Below are positions 23,555-55,489 of a DNA stretch of 64,000 nucleotides, in pieces. The notes beneath the pieces are model-generated. The model was not told where the DNA came from. It saw only the letters and a list, made by a program, of their open reading frames with translations, and ran no database searches. The translations under genes and the position numbers were made by a program. How positions within the stretch are numbered: the stretch's first letter is position 1; the number at the start of each line of letters is the position of its first letter. The DNA comes from Magnolia sinica (Eukaryota; Streptophyta; Magnoliopsida; Magnoliales; Magnoliaceae). The stretch lies in the NCBI RefSeq assembly GCF_029962835.1, contig NC_080588.1, positions 63,326,001-63,390,000 on the forward strand, read 5' to 3'.

Positions 23555-23916
23555 GGGAGCGGATTAGGTGGACCACACAACTGGACAAAGTGGTGAACGA
23601 CCGTTAAAAACTTTTTGTGGTTCAAAAAAGTTGGATCAAGATCTTCGTATTTTCCTTGCATCCAGGTCTGGTTGACATTATCAACGGGTTGGATGCGATA
23701 TAAACATTACGATAGGCGCTAGGAAGTTTTCAATGGTGGGCGTTCAATCACCACTGTTTCCTGTGGTGTGGTCCATTTGAGATTTGGATCAGCTTAATTT
23801 TCGGGACCGCTTACTAAAATTGGATGGAAAAACGTATGGACGACGTAGATATATGATAAATGATGAAGGTGGGCCCCACAGTTGGGTGTTACCCTGGTAA
23901 CACCTAATCTACTCCC
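23555..23916. mobile_element. Short foldback (MITE-like) element with target duplication
   Basis: Left end GGGAGCGGATTAGGTG, complement of right end GGGAGTAGATTAGGTG. Flanks GGTAAATAT (23546-23554) and GTAAAATAT (23917-23925) look like a 9-bp target duplication with a small change. It contains one nearly complete right half (core plus right arm, including GGTGGGCGTTCAATCACCAC) and only a stub of the left arm, so it is an internally shortened form that still kept both ends. Confidence 0.75.
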
Positions 23917-24069
23917 GTAAAATATAGCCAACAGTTTGTGTCCAACTGACACGTGGCCTGCATGGTGAGTTGGCCGGTTCGATCTTTCGGCCAGATCATG
24001 TGAAAGGAGGGCCCCACTTGATGAAATGACCAGATCTCTCATTTTCACTGCTGGCTGGTCTATTTCAGT

Positions 24070-25387
24070 TACGCATTTAACTAGAAAAATAAAAGGAGGA
24101 CAAGGCTAATCGGTTGTTATTTGGCGTTTTCTTACGTTGTTGTTGCTTCCATTAGCGTTGAGATTCCTTTGTATTATGCAATTGTTAATTTAGCTTTGTT
24201 CAAATAAGTGTCTTGATGTGATTTTGATTCTCATTATCACTTTTTAATAATTAAATGTGTTTGGGTTAGCCACTAAATCAATTGATTCTAAAAATAAAAA
24301 AAAACAAAAATAAAAAATAAAAAATAAAAACCTTACGATTTGCACCTTTTCCCATAGGCATTTTCTGTTTGGGTGCAGTTTTGGTGTATCCCTGATAGTG
24401 GGGCTCACCCTGATATATGTACCTTACATCCACGCGTTCCATCTGTTTTGACAGCTCATTTTCAAGAAAGATCTAAAAAATGAAGTAGATCCAAACCTTA
24501 GGCGGACCATACCATAGGAAATAGTGGTGATTGAATATCCACCATTAAAAACTTCTTAGGGCCACTGGAATGTTTATTTGCCATCCAAATTGTTGATAAG
24601 GTCACAAAGACCTGGACGAAGGGACCAAACAAATATCAACTTGAACCAAAACTTGCATGGCCCACAAGAAGATTTTTATGGTCAATTAATCACCATTCTT
24701 TCCCCTGGTGTGGTCCACCTAAGATTTGGGACTGCTTATTTTTTGGATCATGATCTAAAATGAGCTGTAAAAATGGATGAACTAGATACATGTAAGGCAC
24801 GCATATCACAATTGGCCCCATAATCAGGGATCCACCAAAGCCGTACCCATTTTTGTTTCTCACACTAACAAAATGTCACTCTCTTGTATCTCTCGGTGAA
24901 AACCCTTCCACCATGGAGGTTTGCTAATTCCACGGAGTGTAAGGTTGTACGCATCCACACAAAGATAGAACAGCAAATATGAAACATGTGTGGGATCTTT
25001 TTGGAATGTGCATTATTGTGTTACAAGAAATGGATACCTTTGGAATGAATTTGTCAGGATACTAGGTCTCTAAATTTATAGGAAATGAAGTAGAATAAGC
25101 TCAATGTAAAGTACACCGTTAGGCCTAACTTGTTTGATCTTTCAAAAAAACTTAAGTTGGGTGGTCAATAATCTTCTCATGGGAATTAGGATTCTAAATA
25201 AAAAAGCCTACAACCCTTGTGAGCTTAGCTTTATATCAGGATTTGAAATAATTGAATAGTATGGTTAACCAACGTTTGATTAAATGATAGAGTTTGAAAC
25301 ATCATATGATCAACCGTTCATATTTATTTTCGGATGATCAATTTTGGTCGTGCGGTATATTGGGCCTAGGATGGTGGATCTTAGATG

Positions 25388-25429
<42 letters not shown>

Positions 25430-25690
25430 CATGAGATAGGGTGTTGACCTACATCCATGTAGTGTACGTGTCAAATCATCAAACTTGGATAGGTTTAGGT
25501 AGGTTAAAGTTCTCATTTAGGTATGCAAGTACATTAGTTGTTGTTTGCATTTAAGTAACTTAAATGATTAACCTAGAGAAATCCTTCTGTGGTAAGGAAA
25601 ACTTAGCAGCAAGGCTTACATGTCTATCAATACATGAGAATTAAGTAGTTCTTTGTAAAATTTCCTAACAATAACAACAATTATTATTAT
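24070..25690. other. Intergenic spacer of unit 2, no gene
   Basis: Aligns with 12060-14500 (GAGATTCCTTTGTATTATG, TCACTC(T)CTTGTATCTCTC, CATCCATGTAGTGTAC). It contains a foldback at 24375-24850 and a (TA)n run at 25389-25429; an ATT repeat is at about 25680-25700. No coding exon on either strand. Confidence 0.55.
24375..24850. mobile_element. Foldback (MITE-like) element, absent from unit 1
   Basis: Outer words TTGGTGTATCCCTGATAGTGGGGC at the left and, on the complement of the right end, TTTGGTGGATCCCTGATTATGGGGC. The arms continue with ACATCCACGCGTTCCATC and its mirror. The core at about 24560-24660 has TGTTTATTTGCCATCCAAATTGTTG. The flanking DNA is contiguous in unit 1 (about 12290-12350), so this insertion followed the duplication. 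Confidence 0.7.
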
Positions 25691-25699
25691 TATTATTAT

Positions 25700-26866
25700 G
25701 TTACGCTAAATCACTAATTAATAAAAGAGAAATGTTCCCGTAAATTGTTTTGTGCTAGCATAACATGCAAAGTTTATTTTTTCATTTTTGGATGATGCAC
25801 CACTTTTGTATGACATCCTATGCCTACAAAGGTGGGTTACATTATTAACATTGCCAGGGCCATGAACTAGAATGATATATTCATTAGGTAGGCTACACTG
25901 TTAAAATAAATGGATAACCAATAGTCTAAGGGCTTGTTTGGTAAAACTTATTATGGAAAAAACTGAATTAACCTGACATGCATATAAGACATGTGGTGAA
26001 AAACCAAAAGAGTCAAACTACCAATGTATCAGCTACTAGGGAAGCTAGGCTGAATAAAGAAATCTAATGATCGAGCCGAACCAATTAACCAAGTTCATTA
26101 ATAATGCTCATCAACCAACTCCAACCTCGACCTTGGAATAGAAATATCCAGAGAGAATCTTGCGACATATAAAATAGCATCAATCTAACGAAGTAATAAC
26201 CGAAAATCATGTCAATCGAGAAATACACTCCCTATTATGAATAAAAGGTATACACAATTATTCTAATTATAACCTCACCTACTTCGAGTCCACATACCTG
26301 ACTTAAGCATTGGAGGGTCTGGCCACAATCTATGCCCTTACCATCTTCTTATTCTCCATTAAAGTATAGGTACCCAGCAGCTCATATAGGGTGGGACAGG
26401 ATTGAGCGATAACAAAACTTATTTCCACCACTTATCACTAAAATGAGCAATTTTCAGTGATTTACCTTGATTCAGCTCATTTGACAAAACTAAAAAAATT
26501 AAGTGCTTAATATAAATTTTCCCTGGAAAAATAAATTTATTTCTAAGCTTCCCTAAATTTGTTTACTTATTTTAACTAAAATATCCTTGATACTTTCATT
26601 ACATTAAATGACAACTTTGTCTTTCTTCCAAGTTATTTTACGTCATGACCTAAAAAATGGGGTATATACAAAGCTCGAATAGGCCACATCACATAAATAA
26701 GTGCGGGGATGACGCCCACTGTTGAAACCTTGGTAATGCCTATCATGAGGTCACACAGACTTAGATGAAAGGAAGCTTGATCTAAAACTTCAGTGGCCCT
26801 AAGAAGCTTTCAGTGGTAGTACCCACTGTTTTATGTGGTGTGGCCAACTTGATCTTTGGATCTTCC
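25700..26866. other. Non-coding, transposon-derived, family unresolved
   Basis: Contains GGGCTTGTTTGGTAAAACTT (about 25930), a common start of plant MITEs, and CTTAAGCATTGGAGGGTCT (about 26302), which resembles a motif seen near the ends of some plant LTR elements. Neither gives clean borders. No coding sequence recognised. Confidence 0.3.
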
Positions 26867-27102
26867 TCAATTTTGGGTTCATGATTTATAATGATCTGAA
26901 AATAAATAAATAAACAGTGCACTTTCCCTGCTTCTGCTGAGACTGGATCTTGGTTAGTAGATTACGGGATCCCACCTCAATGGGTCAATTTTGGGTTCAT
27001 GATTTATAATGATCTGAAAATAAATAAATAAACAGTGCACTTTCCCTGCTTCTGCTGAGACTGGATCTTGGTTAGTAGATTACGGGATCCCACCTCAGTG
27101 GG
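26867..27102. repeat. Near-perfect tandem duplication, 118-bp period
   Basis: 26867-26984 and 26985-27102 are practically identical (start TCAATTTTGGGTTCATG, end CCACCTCA(A/G)TGGG). The duplicated unit contains the junction between one foldback right arm and the start of the next element, so it joined the boundary of two repeats. Very recent. Confidence 0.93.
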
Positions 27103-27990
27103 TCTTGCTCTGATTGTGGGGCCAACATCGAGGCATGTGTTGTATCACACCGTCCATCAATTTCTACATCTAACTTTTGACCATGATTTCAAAAATGACG
27201 TAGATTCAATTCTCAAGTGGATCGCACCACGGGAAACTGTGGTCATTGAAAGCCCATCATTAAAAACTTTCTTAAGGCCTACCATAATGTTTGTTTGCCA
27301 TCCAACCTACTGACAATGTCAAATTGACCAGGATGAAGGGAAACAACAAATAATAACCGATCCAAAATTTTTGTAGCCCGTTATAAGTTTTTACCGGTGG
27401 GTGAGCATCTAATTCCTAACATTTGATCAACTTGAGATTTGGATCTCCTTCTTTTTATTTTTTTTAAAGGGTAAAATGAGCTGTAAAAACTAATGGACGG
27501 CATGGATATACAACACGTACTTCAAAATGGGCCCCGCGGTTCAGGAAATAACCACTAACAGGTAGCACATGATCCGCTCAGGACAAGGTTTGGGTAGTAA
27601 CGCTGCTGGTAGGTGCTCCGTGGGCCTTATATGGTTTATCCATGCGGTCCATCCATTTTCGAGATCATTTTAGGGCTTGATCCAAAAACGTCTGAGGTGG
27701 GCCCCAACATTGGAAAATAGTAATGATTCAATGTCCACCATTGAAAACCTCCTAGGCCCACTGTGATATTTATTTGATAATCAACTTGTGAATTATGCCA
27801 TACAAACCTGAATGAAGGGAATCATAAATATTTTAATAGTTGTCGAATGGATAAGGTCCACCTAAGATTTGGATTTGCATCATTTTTTAGCTCATGCCTT
27901 AGGATAAGTTCAGAAAGGGATGGACGGTGTGGATATGCAACACATGCATCAGGATGGGCACCATGGTTAGGGTCACACCCACCTGGTTGG
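27085..27990. mobile_element. Two adjacent foldback (MITE-like) elements
   Basis: The first spans roughly 27085-27560 (left arm GTGGGGCCAACATCGAGGC, right arm GGATATACAACACGTAC with GGGCCCCGCGG). The second spans roughly 27590-27990 (left arm GTGCTCCGTGGGCCTTATATGG, right arm GGATATGCAACACATGC). Both have the core with (T/G)TTTATTTG(C/A)...ATC(C)AAC. Termini and target duplications are unclear. Confidence 0.55.
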
Positions 27991-28029
27991 TTGCAGCTTG
28001 ACCTAAGCTCATGGAAGACCATTTTAATA

Positions 28030-28930
28030 GCTTGCCATAATGTTTAAATTAAATGGTGGCAATTTGTCCATCATACATGCTGTGTTGAATAGATGTGTGT
28101 CTTTTCGGACCCTCTAAGCTGTCGGTGCTGTTGTAAATGAATCATAGCCTCAAAATCAGGGTCATTTATAGTTCTAATAAATTAATATGTGGCTGTCAAA
28201 TGGATGACTAAAATTAAATTATTCAATGTATAACTTGTCTTATGCTTCATAAAAGAAATAGAAATTGAGAAGAAAGAGGCTAATACGACAAATTGTCAAT
28301 TTTCAGACATTTGTCAGTTGTGTTTACCACACAAGTTTTTTGTGAAAAAATTACTCATTTTCATAAATCAAAACATTTTTCAAATAAATCACCAAAAAAA
28401 AAACATTCAGTATTTATAAGTACTAAAATTCAGCACTTAATTTAATTTTCAGATTTTATTTTTTAATTTACAAAAAGCTACCTAAGTGAATGCATGTGTA
28501 ACCCACCTACTCAGCAATTTCCCAACTCAGATGTACCACCGAGGGTACACATCTGTGGAAAATGTAAAAAATCATTTTTTGTTTGAAAAAGGATGGCTAC
28601 ATAAGATAAGGCTAAATCAAGGTACAAAAATTAAGGCTCAAGTTATTTTTGACTCCATGGACCATTCCATGTCGATCCATCGGACTGTCCAAAGTGACTC
28701 TATGGTTGATAATGGCTGCAAATGGCCTGTGTATAATCTGACTATCCATTAATACTGAAAAATGTATATTTTATATCAAAAATGGCTACGATATACCGCC
28801 AGTGGGCCAATATCATGGACCATCTTGGAATTGGACCTGAAGTTTTAGGACCAATAACTAATAAGATTGGATCATTGAACATAGGCACCTAACCAAACTT
28901 ATTCACTGTTGGTGAGCTGAGTAATTTGCT
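28030..28930. other. Non-coding spacer
   Basis: AT-rich, with TTCAGCACTTAATTT near 28430, a motif common at plant MITE ends. An 88-codon open frame at 28486-28752 has no recognisable domain and no splice context. No gene supported. Confidence 0.35.
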
Positions 28931-28939
28931 GGGGATACG

Positions 28940-29360
28940 GACCTGGCTACTGGTTGGTGCTCTGTGGGCCGCCTATCATGTATTTGTTTCATCCACGCCA
29001 TTCATCCATTTTGCCGGTGATTTCATGTCATGAGCCAAAAAATAAGGTAGATCTAAATCTAAAGTGGACCACATCACAGGAAAAACCTCATAAGTCTCAC
29101 TATAATGTTTATTTGACATCCAACCTGTTGATTAGGTCATACATACCTGACTGGAGGGGGAAAAAAAATACAAGATTGATCTAAAACTTTTCTAGCCTCA
29201 AGAAGATTTTAATGGTGGGTGTTCAATCAACGCTGTTTCATGTTATGTGCTCCACTTGAGATTTGGATATATCTTATTTTTGGGTCATGTTATAAAATAA
29301 TCTGAAATTTTGAATGGACAGTGCGGATGAAATACATACATCATGCCTGGCCCAGCTCGT
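28940..29360. mobile_element. Foldback (MITE-like) element
   Basis: Left arm GGTTGGTGCTCTGTGGGCC with TCATCCACGCCATTCATCC; right arm GTGCGGATGAAATACATACATCATG. Core at about 29100-29200 with AATGTTTATTTGACATCCAACC. The termini are decayed. Confidence 0.6.
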
Positions 29361-29995
29361 GAGCTCATGGGTTGGGCTGAGCATTCCTGAGTTTCTCAGC
29401 TCATGGGCTGGACCAAGGCATGCTTCGGCCCACCCAAAGTGGACCACTAGCCCCACTCAAATTAAGCCATGAGAAGCTGCATTGTAAAGGGGAACACGTG
29501 TGGCATACATACTAATTTAGAGTGTCAAAACTGTGGGGCCATTGTGGTAGTATGGCCTGAAAATCTGATGGATCAGACAATCTGAACCATCACTGAACTA
29601 CGATTAGCTCATCATTCTGAGATTGTTGTGATCCTATCAGGATCCTAACCGTCCAATTGGTGCCACTTTTGCCTACTAAATGTGGAAGGTTGATCTCCTT
29701 CTGGCCATCCATTTCTAGGCCATATATTGACCGTTGATGAATGGCTAATATTGTTTGCAATTTTGGTAACTGCCCTTCCTAGTGATGGCTTGTTGGACAG
29801 ACTTCGGGCCTGCAAGTGGGTCGGGTTAGCCGGTGGGCAATTGGACCCGACTCGATTGTAAATGTGTCCAGATATGAACTTGGCCCTGTTGGGTCCGGTC
29901 CGGTCCAAAACAGCGGTCCAACTATTGGACGGATCGGGTTTAAAAAGGGACTTGCATATGGACCTGAAAAATGAGTAATGCTACAGGATAGTTAG

Positions 29996-30692
29996 TAGGG
30001 ATGAAAGTCCGGCGGGTTGGGTCGGGTCGGGTTGGGTTGGGTTGGGTTGGGTTGGGTTGGGTTGGGTCGGGTCGGTGCTCAACCCTAACCTAACCCAAGG
30101 TTCCTATACCTCAACCCTAATTCAACCCAACCTCGGGTTAGGAATTCTCAACCCAAGTCCTACCCAAGCGGGCTCGGTCGGATAGATATATGCTCATATT
30201 TTTGTTATTACATTAGTCTATTATATTTTCAATACATATTATTTTTTGTACCAATGATTTTATTGGTTATATATGTAGTTATTTATCGTAAATAAGTTCA
30301 TTTTTTCTAAACAAACAAGCTAAAATATAAGACAATCACTCCTTCAAAGTCGTATTGTGTATCACACAATCTATTTGGGAGAGAGAAATCCGGCGTATCT
30401 TGTTAGCTTGAAACATCAGAAATAACGTGGACCAATGAAATTCGACAGCATTGGAATTTCATGTGCCTTCAACACAGATGATCTACACTGACTTATAATT
30501 AATTTATAAGGAACTTATATATCGATCGGGCTCAGGTTGGATCGGGCAACCCAAGCCCAACCCAAGTTTTATTGGGTTGGTGTTTGTATGGCCCATATCT
30601 AAGACCAAACCCAATATATTCTGCCCAAGCCCAACCCAATGTCAGGTCTGTCATGGGTCGGTCGGGTTAAACCTGCCCACCTTTCAGCCCTA
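29996..30692. mobile_element. hAT-type MITE rich in GGGTT motifs, 697 bp
   Basis: Left end TAGGGATGAAAG and complement of right end TAGGGCTGAAAG match at 11 of 12 positions. Flanks ATAGTTAG (29988-29995) and ATAATTAG (30693-30700) are an 8-bp target duplication with one change, as for hAT elements. Both ends carry subterminal clusters of GGGTTGGGTC(GG) and their complements (left 30012-30175, right 30520-30670), with an AT-rich middle. No coding capacity. Confidence 0.85.
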
Positions 30693-30734
30693 ATAATTAG
30701 CCTGAGCTACTCGGCCTATGATAATTACCTATGG

Positions 30735-31125
30735 GACCCATCGAAATGTTCAAGTGAAATCCATTTCGTTCATAAGACTTGATCGTAGAAATCAGGCTCA
30801 TCCAAAACTCAAGTGGGCCACACTGAGAACTGCGGGATACGACGCACACCATTAAAATCTTCTTGGGTCCTGCCAAAGTCTTGTGTAAAGCAGGAATTTC
30901 TTTTCTTTTTTTTTTCCTTCATCGGCCCTTTACTCACCTCATGAAAGGGTTTAGATGTCATATAAACATAACAGTGGGCCTAGAAGATTTCAACTGCGGA
31001 AGTCTCTGTTTCCATATTTGCCTACGGTGTGGCCCACTTGAGTTTTGTATCAGCGTGACTTCCAGATTATCTCCTAAAATGGCTGGCTCGGATTGGATGG
31101 GACATATACATCTTGGTGGGCCAGA
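30735..31125. repeat. Foldback / B-like repeat copy
   Basis: Left part TATGGGACCCATCGAAATGTTCAAGTG and right part GGGACATATACATCTTGGTGGGCC are weakly inverted, with CAAGTGGGCCACACTG and GGTGTGGCCCACTTGAG mirrored between them. Decayed, no target duplication found. Confidence 0.45.
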
Positions 31126-31532
31126 GTAACTTGTGTTGCTCGCGCTGAGAGGAGAAGACACGTTTCGTTTCGTTGCAATAAATGGAGCATATTCATGCAA
31201 TCTAGAGCGTTGGTTAATTCATTTAAGCATTCATTAGTTTTGTGTAACTCACCTGCCAGATTTTTACCCATCGCATCCGCACTTGGTCTTGCATGTGTGT
31301 TTTTTGTTAGCACGTGTGAAACACCACTCTTAAAAGTTTGCTTGCTGGGCTGGGCTCACATCATACAAGCTCGTGATATCAATGGGTCGGGCTGAGGTCT
31401 GTCCAAGCTCATCTCGCAAAGTGATTCCAAGACCCTAGTTCGGCCTGGCTCAATGTGTCCAATCACAAGATGACCATGCACAACATAAGCCTGAGTCTTA
31501 CCGAAATACTTTGTTTTCAGTCATAAACAAAT

Positions 31533-31578
31533 CATGTGTGTGTGTGTGTGTGTGTGTGTGTTGGGGGGGGGGGGGGGG
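31533..31578. repeat. (GT)n microsatellite followed by a run of 16 G
   Basis: About fourteen TG units, then TT, then 16 consecutive G (31563-31578). Long G runs are rare in plant DNA and are prone to slippage and read error. Confidence 0.85.
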
Positions 31579-31956
31579 CGGGCGTTATATGGTTATATGG
31601 TCTTATATGGTCTAGCTCATGGGAACTCCCCGTGAGGTCGAGCTGTGTGGGCCCCATCATGATGTATGTGGAACATCTACACTGTCAATCAGATGCACCA
31701 TTCCATAGTGGGTCTAGGCATTAAAAATCAATTCAATCCGTGACTTGTTGGGCCACACCAGATGCAAAAGTTGAGAGGAGTTACCCTCCATTAAAACATT
31801 CATAATTATTTTTTGGGCCCACCGAGATGTGGTTCACAAATCCAGCCCATGTCCCACTTGTATGAGGAGTCCGACCAAGTTTCAGACGCATCCAAATTTC
31901 AGGTGGGCCCCACCAAGTGCTTTTTTTGGGACCACCAACATTCAACTTTTAAAACG

Positions 31957-32074
31957 TTGTCCAATAATAAAGATAGATGGTCGACCTACTTTAAAATATA
32001 CTTAGCGTGGCGATATTGTCCAATAATGAAGATAGATGGTCCAACTACTTTAAAATATACTTAGCGTGGCTATA
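31957..32074. repeat. Tandem duplication, 59-bp period, two copies
   Basis: 31957-32015 and 32016-32074 share TTGTCCAATAAT(A/G)AAGATAG and ACTTTAAAATATACTTAGCG with about four differences. Confidence 0.9.
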
Positions 32075-32301
32075 GCAATATGAAATCGAATTAACTCTCA
32101 CCACATTAGGGCTGGAAACTCTCCATCCCAGTCCCACCAAATCCAGTTCTACTGGGATGTGGTAACGGTCCAAATTGTATATATAAAGCGATGGTCAAGA
32201 TCATCCGGCCAGTGTATTTTTTTAATTCATCCGATTAGAATGATTTTCAAGCTATGGTCCATCCACAATGAGGTAGACCACTTGAACGGCCTGGACTGAA
32301 C

Positions 32302-33135
32302 CACGTGTATGCGGCAGGTGTAACATGCGTAACCACCTTACCCAAATAGAACTTCGCTACGCCCCCACGGCCACGCACTTCTGCACCTGCACCATTACAT
32401 GGTGCCGCACGTGGACGTGCGGTACATCTGAAGCGTTCATCAGGTTGGCCTTCAGACCTCAGTGTAGATGGCATGGCGCAGTAAGTCAGGTCATTTCAAT
32501 GGATGGACGATAAGGGTACTGAAAAAGGTACAGACGGTGGGAGATCAATGTACACATGTGGCCCATACGATGAGTGGACGGACCTCAACTAATGCCCAGC
32601 TCATCGATATGTGAGGCCCACCTGATGCACAACTCGGATTTCCCACGTGCCATCTTGGAACGTGCGGTCGCGTATATCGGTGCATGTTGATTTACCAAAA
32701 ACCCGTACAGGACCACACGACGTAGCGTCCAATGTTCGGAGATTTATCTTTTACAACCAGGTGTATTTGTAGGCTAAAAACAATCTAATTTCCAACCGTC
32801 CATTTCTAGCCCATCTACAATCCAAGCAGCCTCATTTTAAGTCCATAAGAACTAAACACCATGTCCCACCTGACTGAAGTCTCTGATCTCAAACACGTGT
32901 GTCCAGATGGGAAGGGGTTTACAAGCGTGTGGGCTTCAGCAAACATACATGCGCGTGTGAACTTTACCAAACAGTCCCGGACTTTGACTTCTAGGCCCAG
33001 TATTTGACCAGTTGGGCCCAGGCCAATGTTGAATGGCCCATCCCAGTATACCCGGCCCATTGGCCTGTTTCAGCCACGTTAGCCAAATGGACGGTTCAAC
33101 ACGGACGCAAGTAGTAATCATACACCATACACGTG
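32302..33135. promoter_or_regulatory. Cluster of five CACGTG (G-box) motifs upstream of the peptidase gene
   Basis: CACGTG occurs at 32302, 32408, 32644, 32894 and 33130, all within 1.1 kb upstream of the start codon and in sequence that is much less repetitive than its surroundings. About 0.2 would be expected by chance in this length. G-boxes bind bZIP and bHLH factors (light, ABA and PIF-type signalling in plants). Use by this gene is inference from position. Confidence 0.5.
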
Positions 33136-33322
33136 TAGTTTAAAAACACTAGTTGGATCCGGTAATTCAAATTGTCTGTATGATGGGACCCGGCATAGAC
33201 AGGATCCTTGGAAAGAAATTCTTCGATTGGACCATTTTAAACCGTACATGACTTTGATCTTTTGATCACTGGCCGGGTAGGGCCCACCGCTGATTAGGGC
33301 CTGGGCCCAGCCCATGGCCACC

Positions 33323-33330
33323 CTATAAAA
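33323..33330 (+). promoter_or_regulatory. TATA box of the proline iminopeptidase gene
   Basis: CTATAAAA lies 46 bp ahead of the start codon, implying a very short 5' leader of about 20 nt if transcription starts some 30 bp downstream. No other TATA-like motif is closer. Confidence 0.6.
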
Positions 33331-33375
33331 TCTGGACTCTCTACCCATACAAGAAGAGCAAAATAACTAATAAGA

Positions 33376-54351
<20,976 letters not shown>

Positions 54352-54474
54352 GTAGCCGTGGGCTTCAAGTTCTTGCAACTTCAAACTGCTGGATTGTCTG
54401 AATGTAAAAGAATCAAAAGCAATATAGGAGCCCATCTTGTCCAGTTCAATGTATATCTGATATTCAGATTTCAG

Positions 54475-54480
54475 AATAAA
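54475..54480 (+). terminator. Likely polyadenylation signal of the peptidase gene
   Basis: AATAAA, 124 bp after the stop codon. No stronger candidate lies nearer. Plant signals are loose, so this is a position-based call. Confidence 0.4.
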
Positions 54481-54761
54481 GGAGGGAAATTTACAATGAT
54501 TAATAACCCATTGAGCTTGTAAGATTCAGGTGTTGTTCTCAGGTTACAAGTTGGATTTCAGCTTCTTAGTCTTTCCAAAAGAAATTTCAAAATGTTATGT
54601 TTGGATATTGATGTGGTACTAAAATGTTTTTGCTTTTGGATGATGTCTTCCCATCATTTTATCATAGCATGCAAAAGACAGCACAATTTCTTTTGGAGAA
54701 TTCCATGGTAGAAGACGTCAAGTCTGCAATAATTACAATTTCCTCTTCTACCATGTAGGAA

Positions 54762-55482
54762 GGAAGCGGATTGCATCCTGCCCCCACCTGGACGGTAATA
54801 GGCCCAGGTAGGGTCTCTGTGGAGTCCACCGTGATGTATGGGTTTTATCCATGCTGTTTATCCATTTTGGAAGATCATTTGATCATACATCCAAGGCTTA
54901 TGTGGACTACACCACAGGAAGCAGCTATGATAATGATGCCAACCGTTGAAACTTCCTAGGGCACACAGTGATGTGTATTTTCCATCTAACCCGTTCATAA
55001 GGTCACAAAGACCTAGATGAAGGGAAAGCACAAATATCAGTTTGATCCAAAACTTGTGGCTCCTATGAAGTTTTTAATGGTGGGCGTTCAATCCCCACCA
55101 CTCGAGCCTTGGATCAGCCTCATTTTGGGCTCATGCTATAAAATGATCTGCCAAAATCGATAGACGGCATGGATAAAACCCATAAATCATGGTGGGCCCC
55201 AATGCAGATTGCTTCGGGAGGGGGATTGCCTACTGAGTAAATTGGTAGGCTTTATCGTACTGAGTAAACTGTTGGGCCCACCGTGAATGTATGTGCTTTA
55301 TCCATGCCGTTCATCTAGGTTTTTTTTTCAGCTCATTTTAGGGGTTGAGCCCAAAATTGATGCATATCTATATCTCAGCTGGACCCCGCCACAGAAAACA
55401 GTGGGGATGACTATGTCCACAGTAATGTTTATTTGTCATCCAACCTGTTTATAAGGTCACACAGACATGGATGAAGGATCCT
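54762..55482. mobile_element. One and a half foldback units downstream of the peptidase gene
   Basis: A full unit (54762 to about 55225) starts GGAAGCGGATTGC and ends near GCAGATTGCTTC. It is followed directly by the left half of a second unit (TGGGCCCACCGTGAATGTATG) that stops in the core at GATGAAGGATCC. The whole is flanked by TGTAGGAA on both sides (54754-54761 and 55483-55490). The outer flanks are MITE-like and share CCATGTAGGAA with 55705-55715, so the flanking match may partly be chance. Confidence 0.6.
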
Positions 55483-55489
55483 TGTAGGA

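Larger units (their letters stand above)
15870..25680. repeat. CYP706 tandem segmental duplication, unit 2
   Basis: Collinear partner of 6650-14560 (landmarks given there). It is about 1.9 kb longer because of later insertions: about 850 bp in the CYP706 intron, repeats with TA runs at 19430-20510, the composite B repeat and a foldback at 20590-22290, and foldbacks at 23118-23916 and 24375-24850, partly balanced by the promoter insertion unique to unit 1. Confidence 0.85.

Noticed and set aside
30016-30072. GGGTT/GGGTC array as an internal telomere repeat
   Set aside because: The unit is 5 bp and irregular, whereas the plant telomere unit is the 7-bp TTTAGGG, and it sits inside a bordered hAT-type element.
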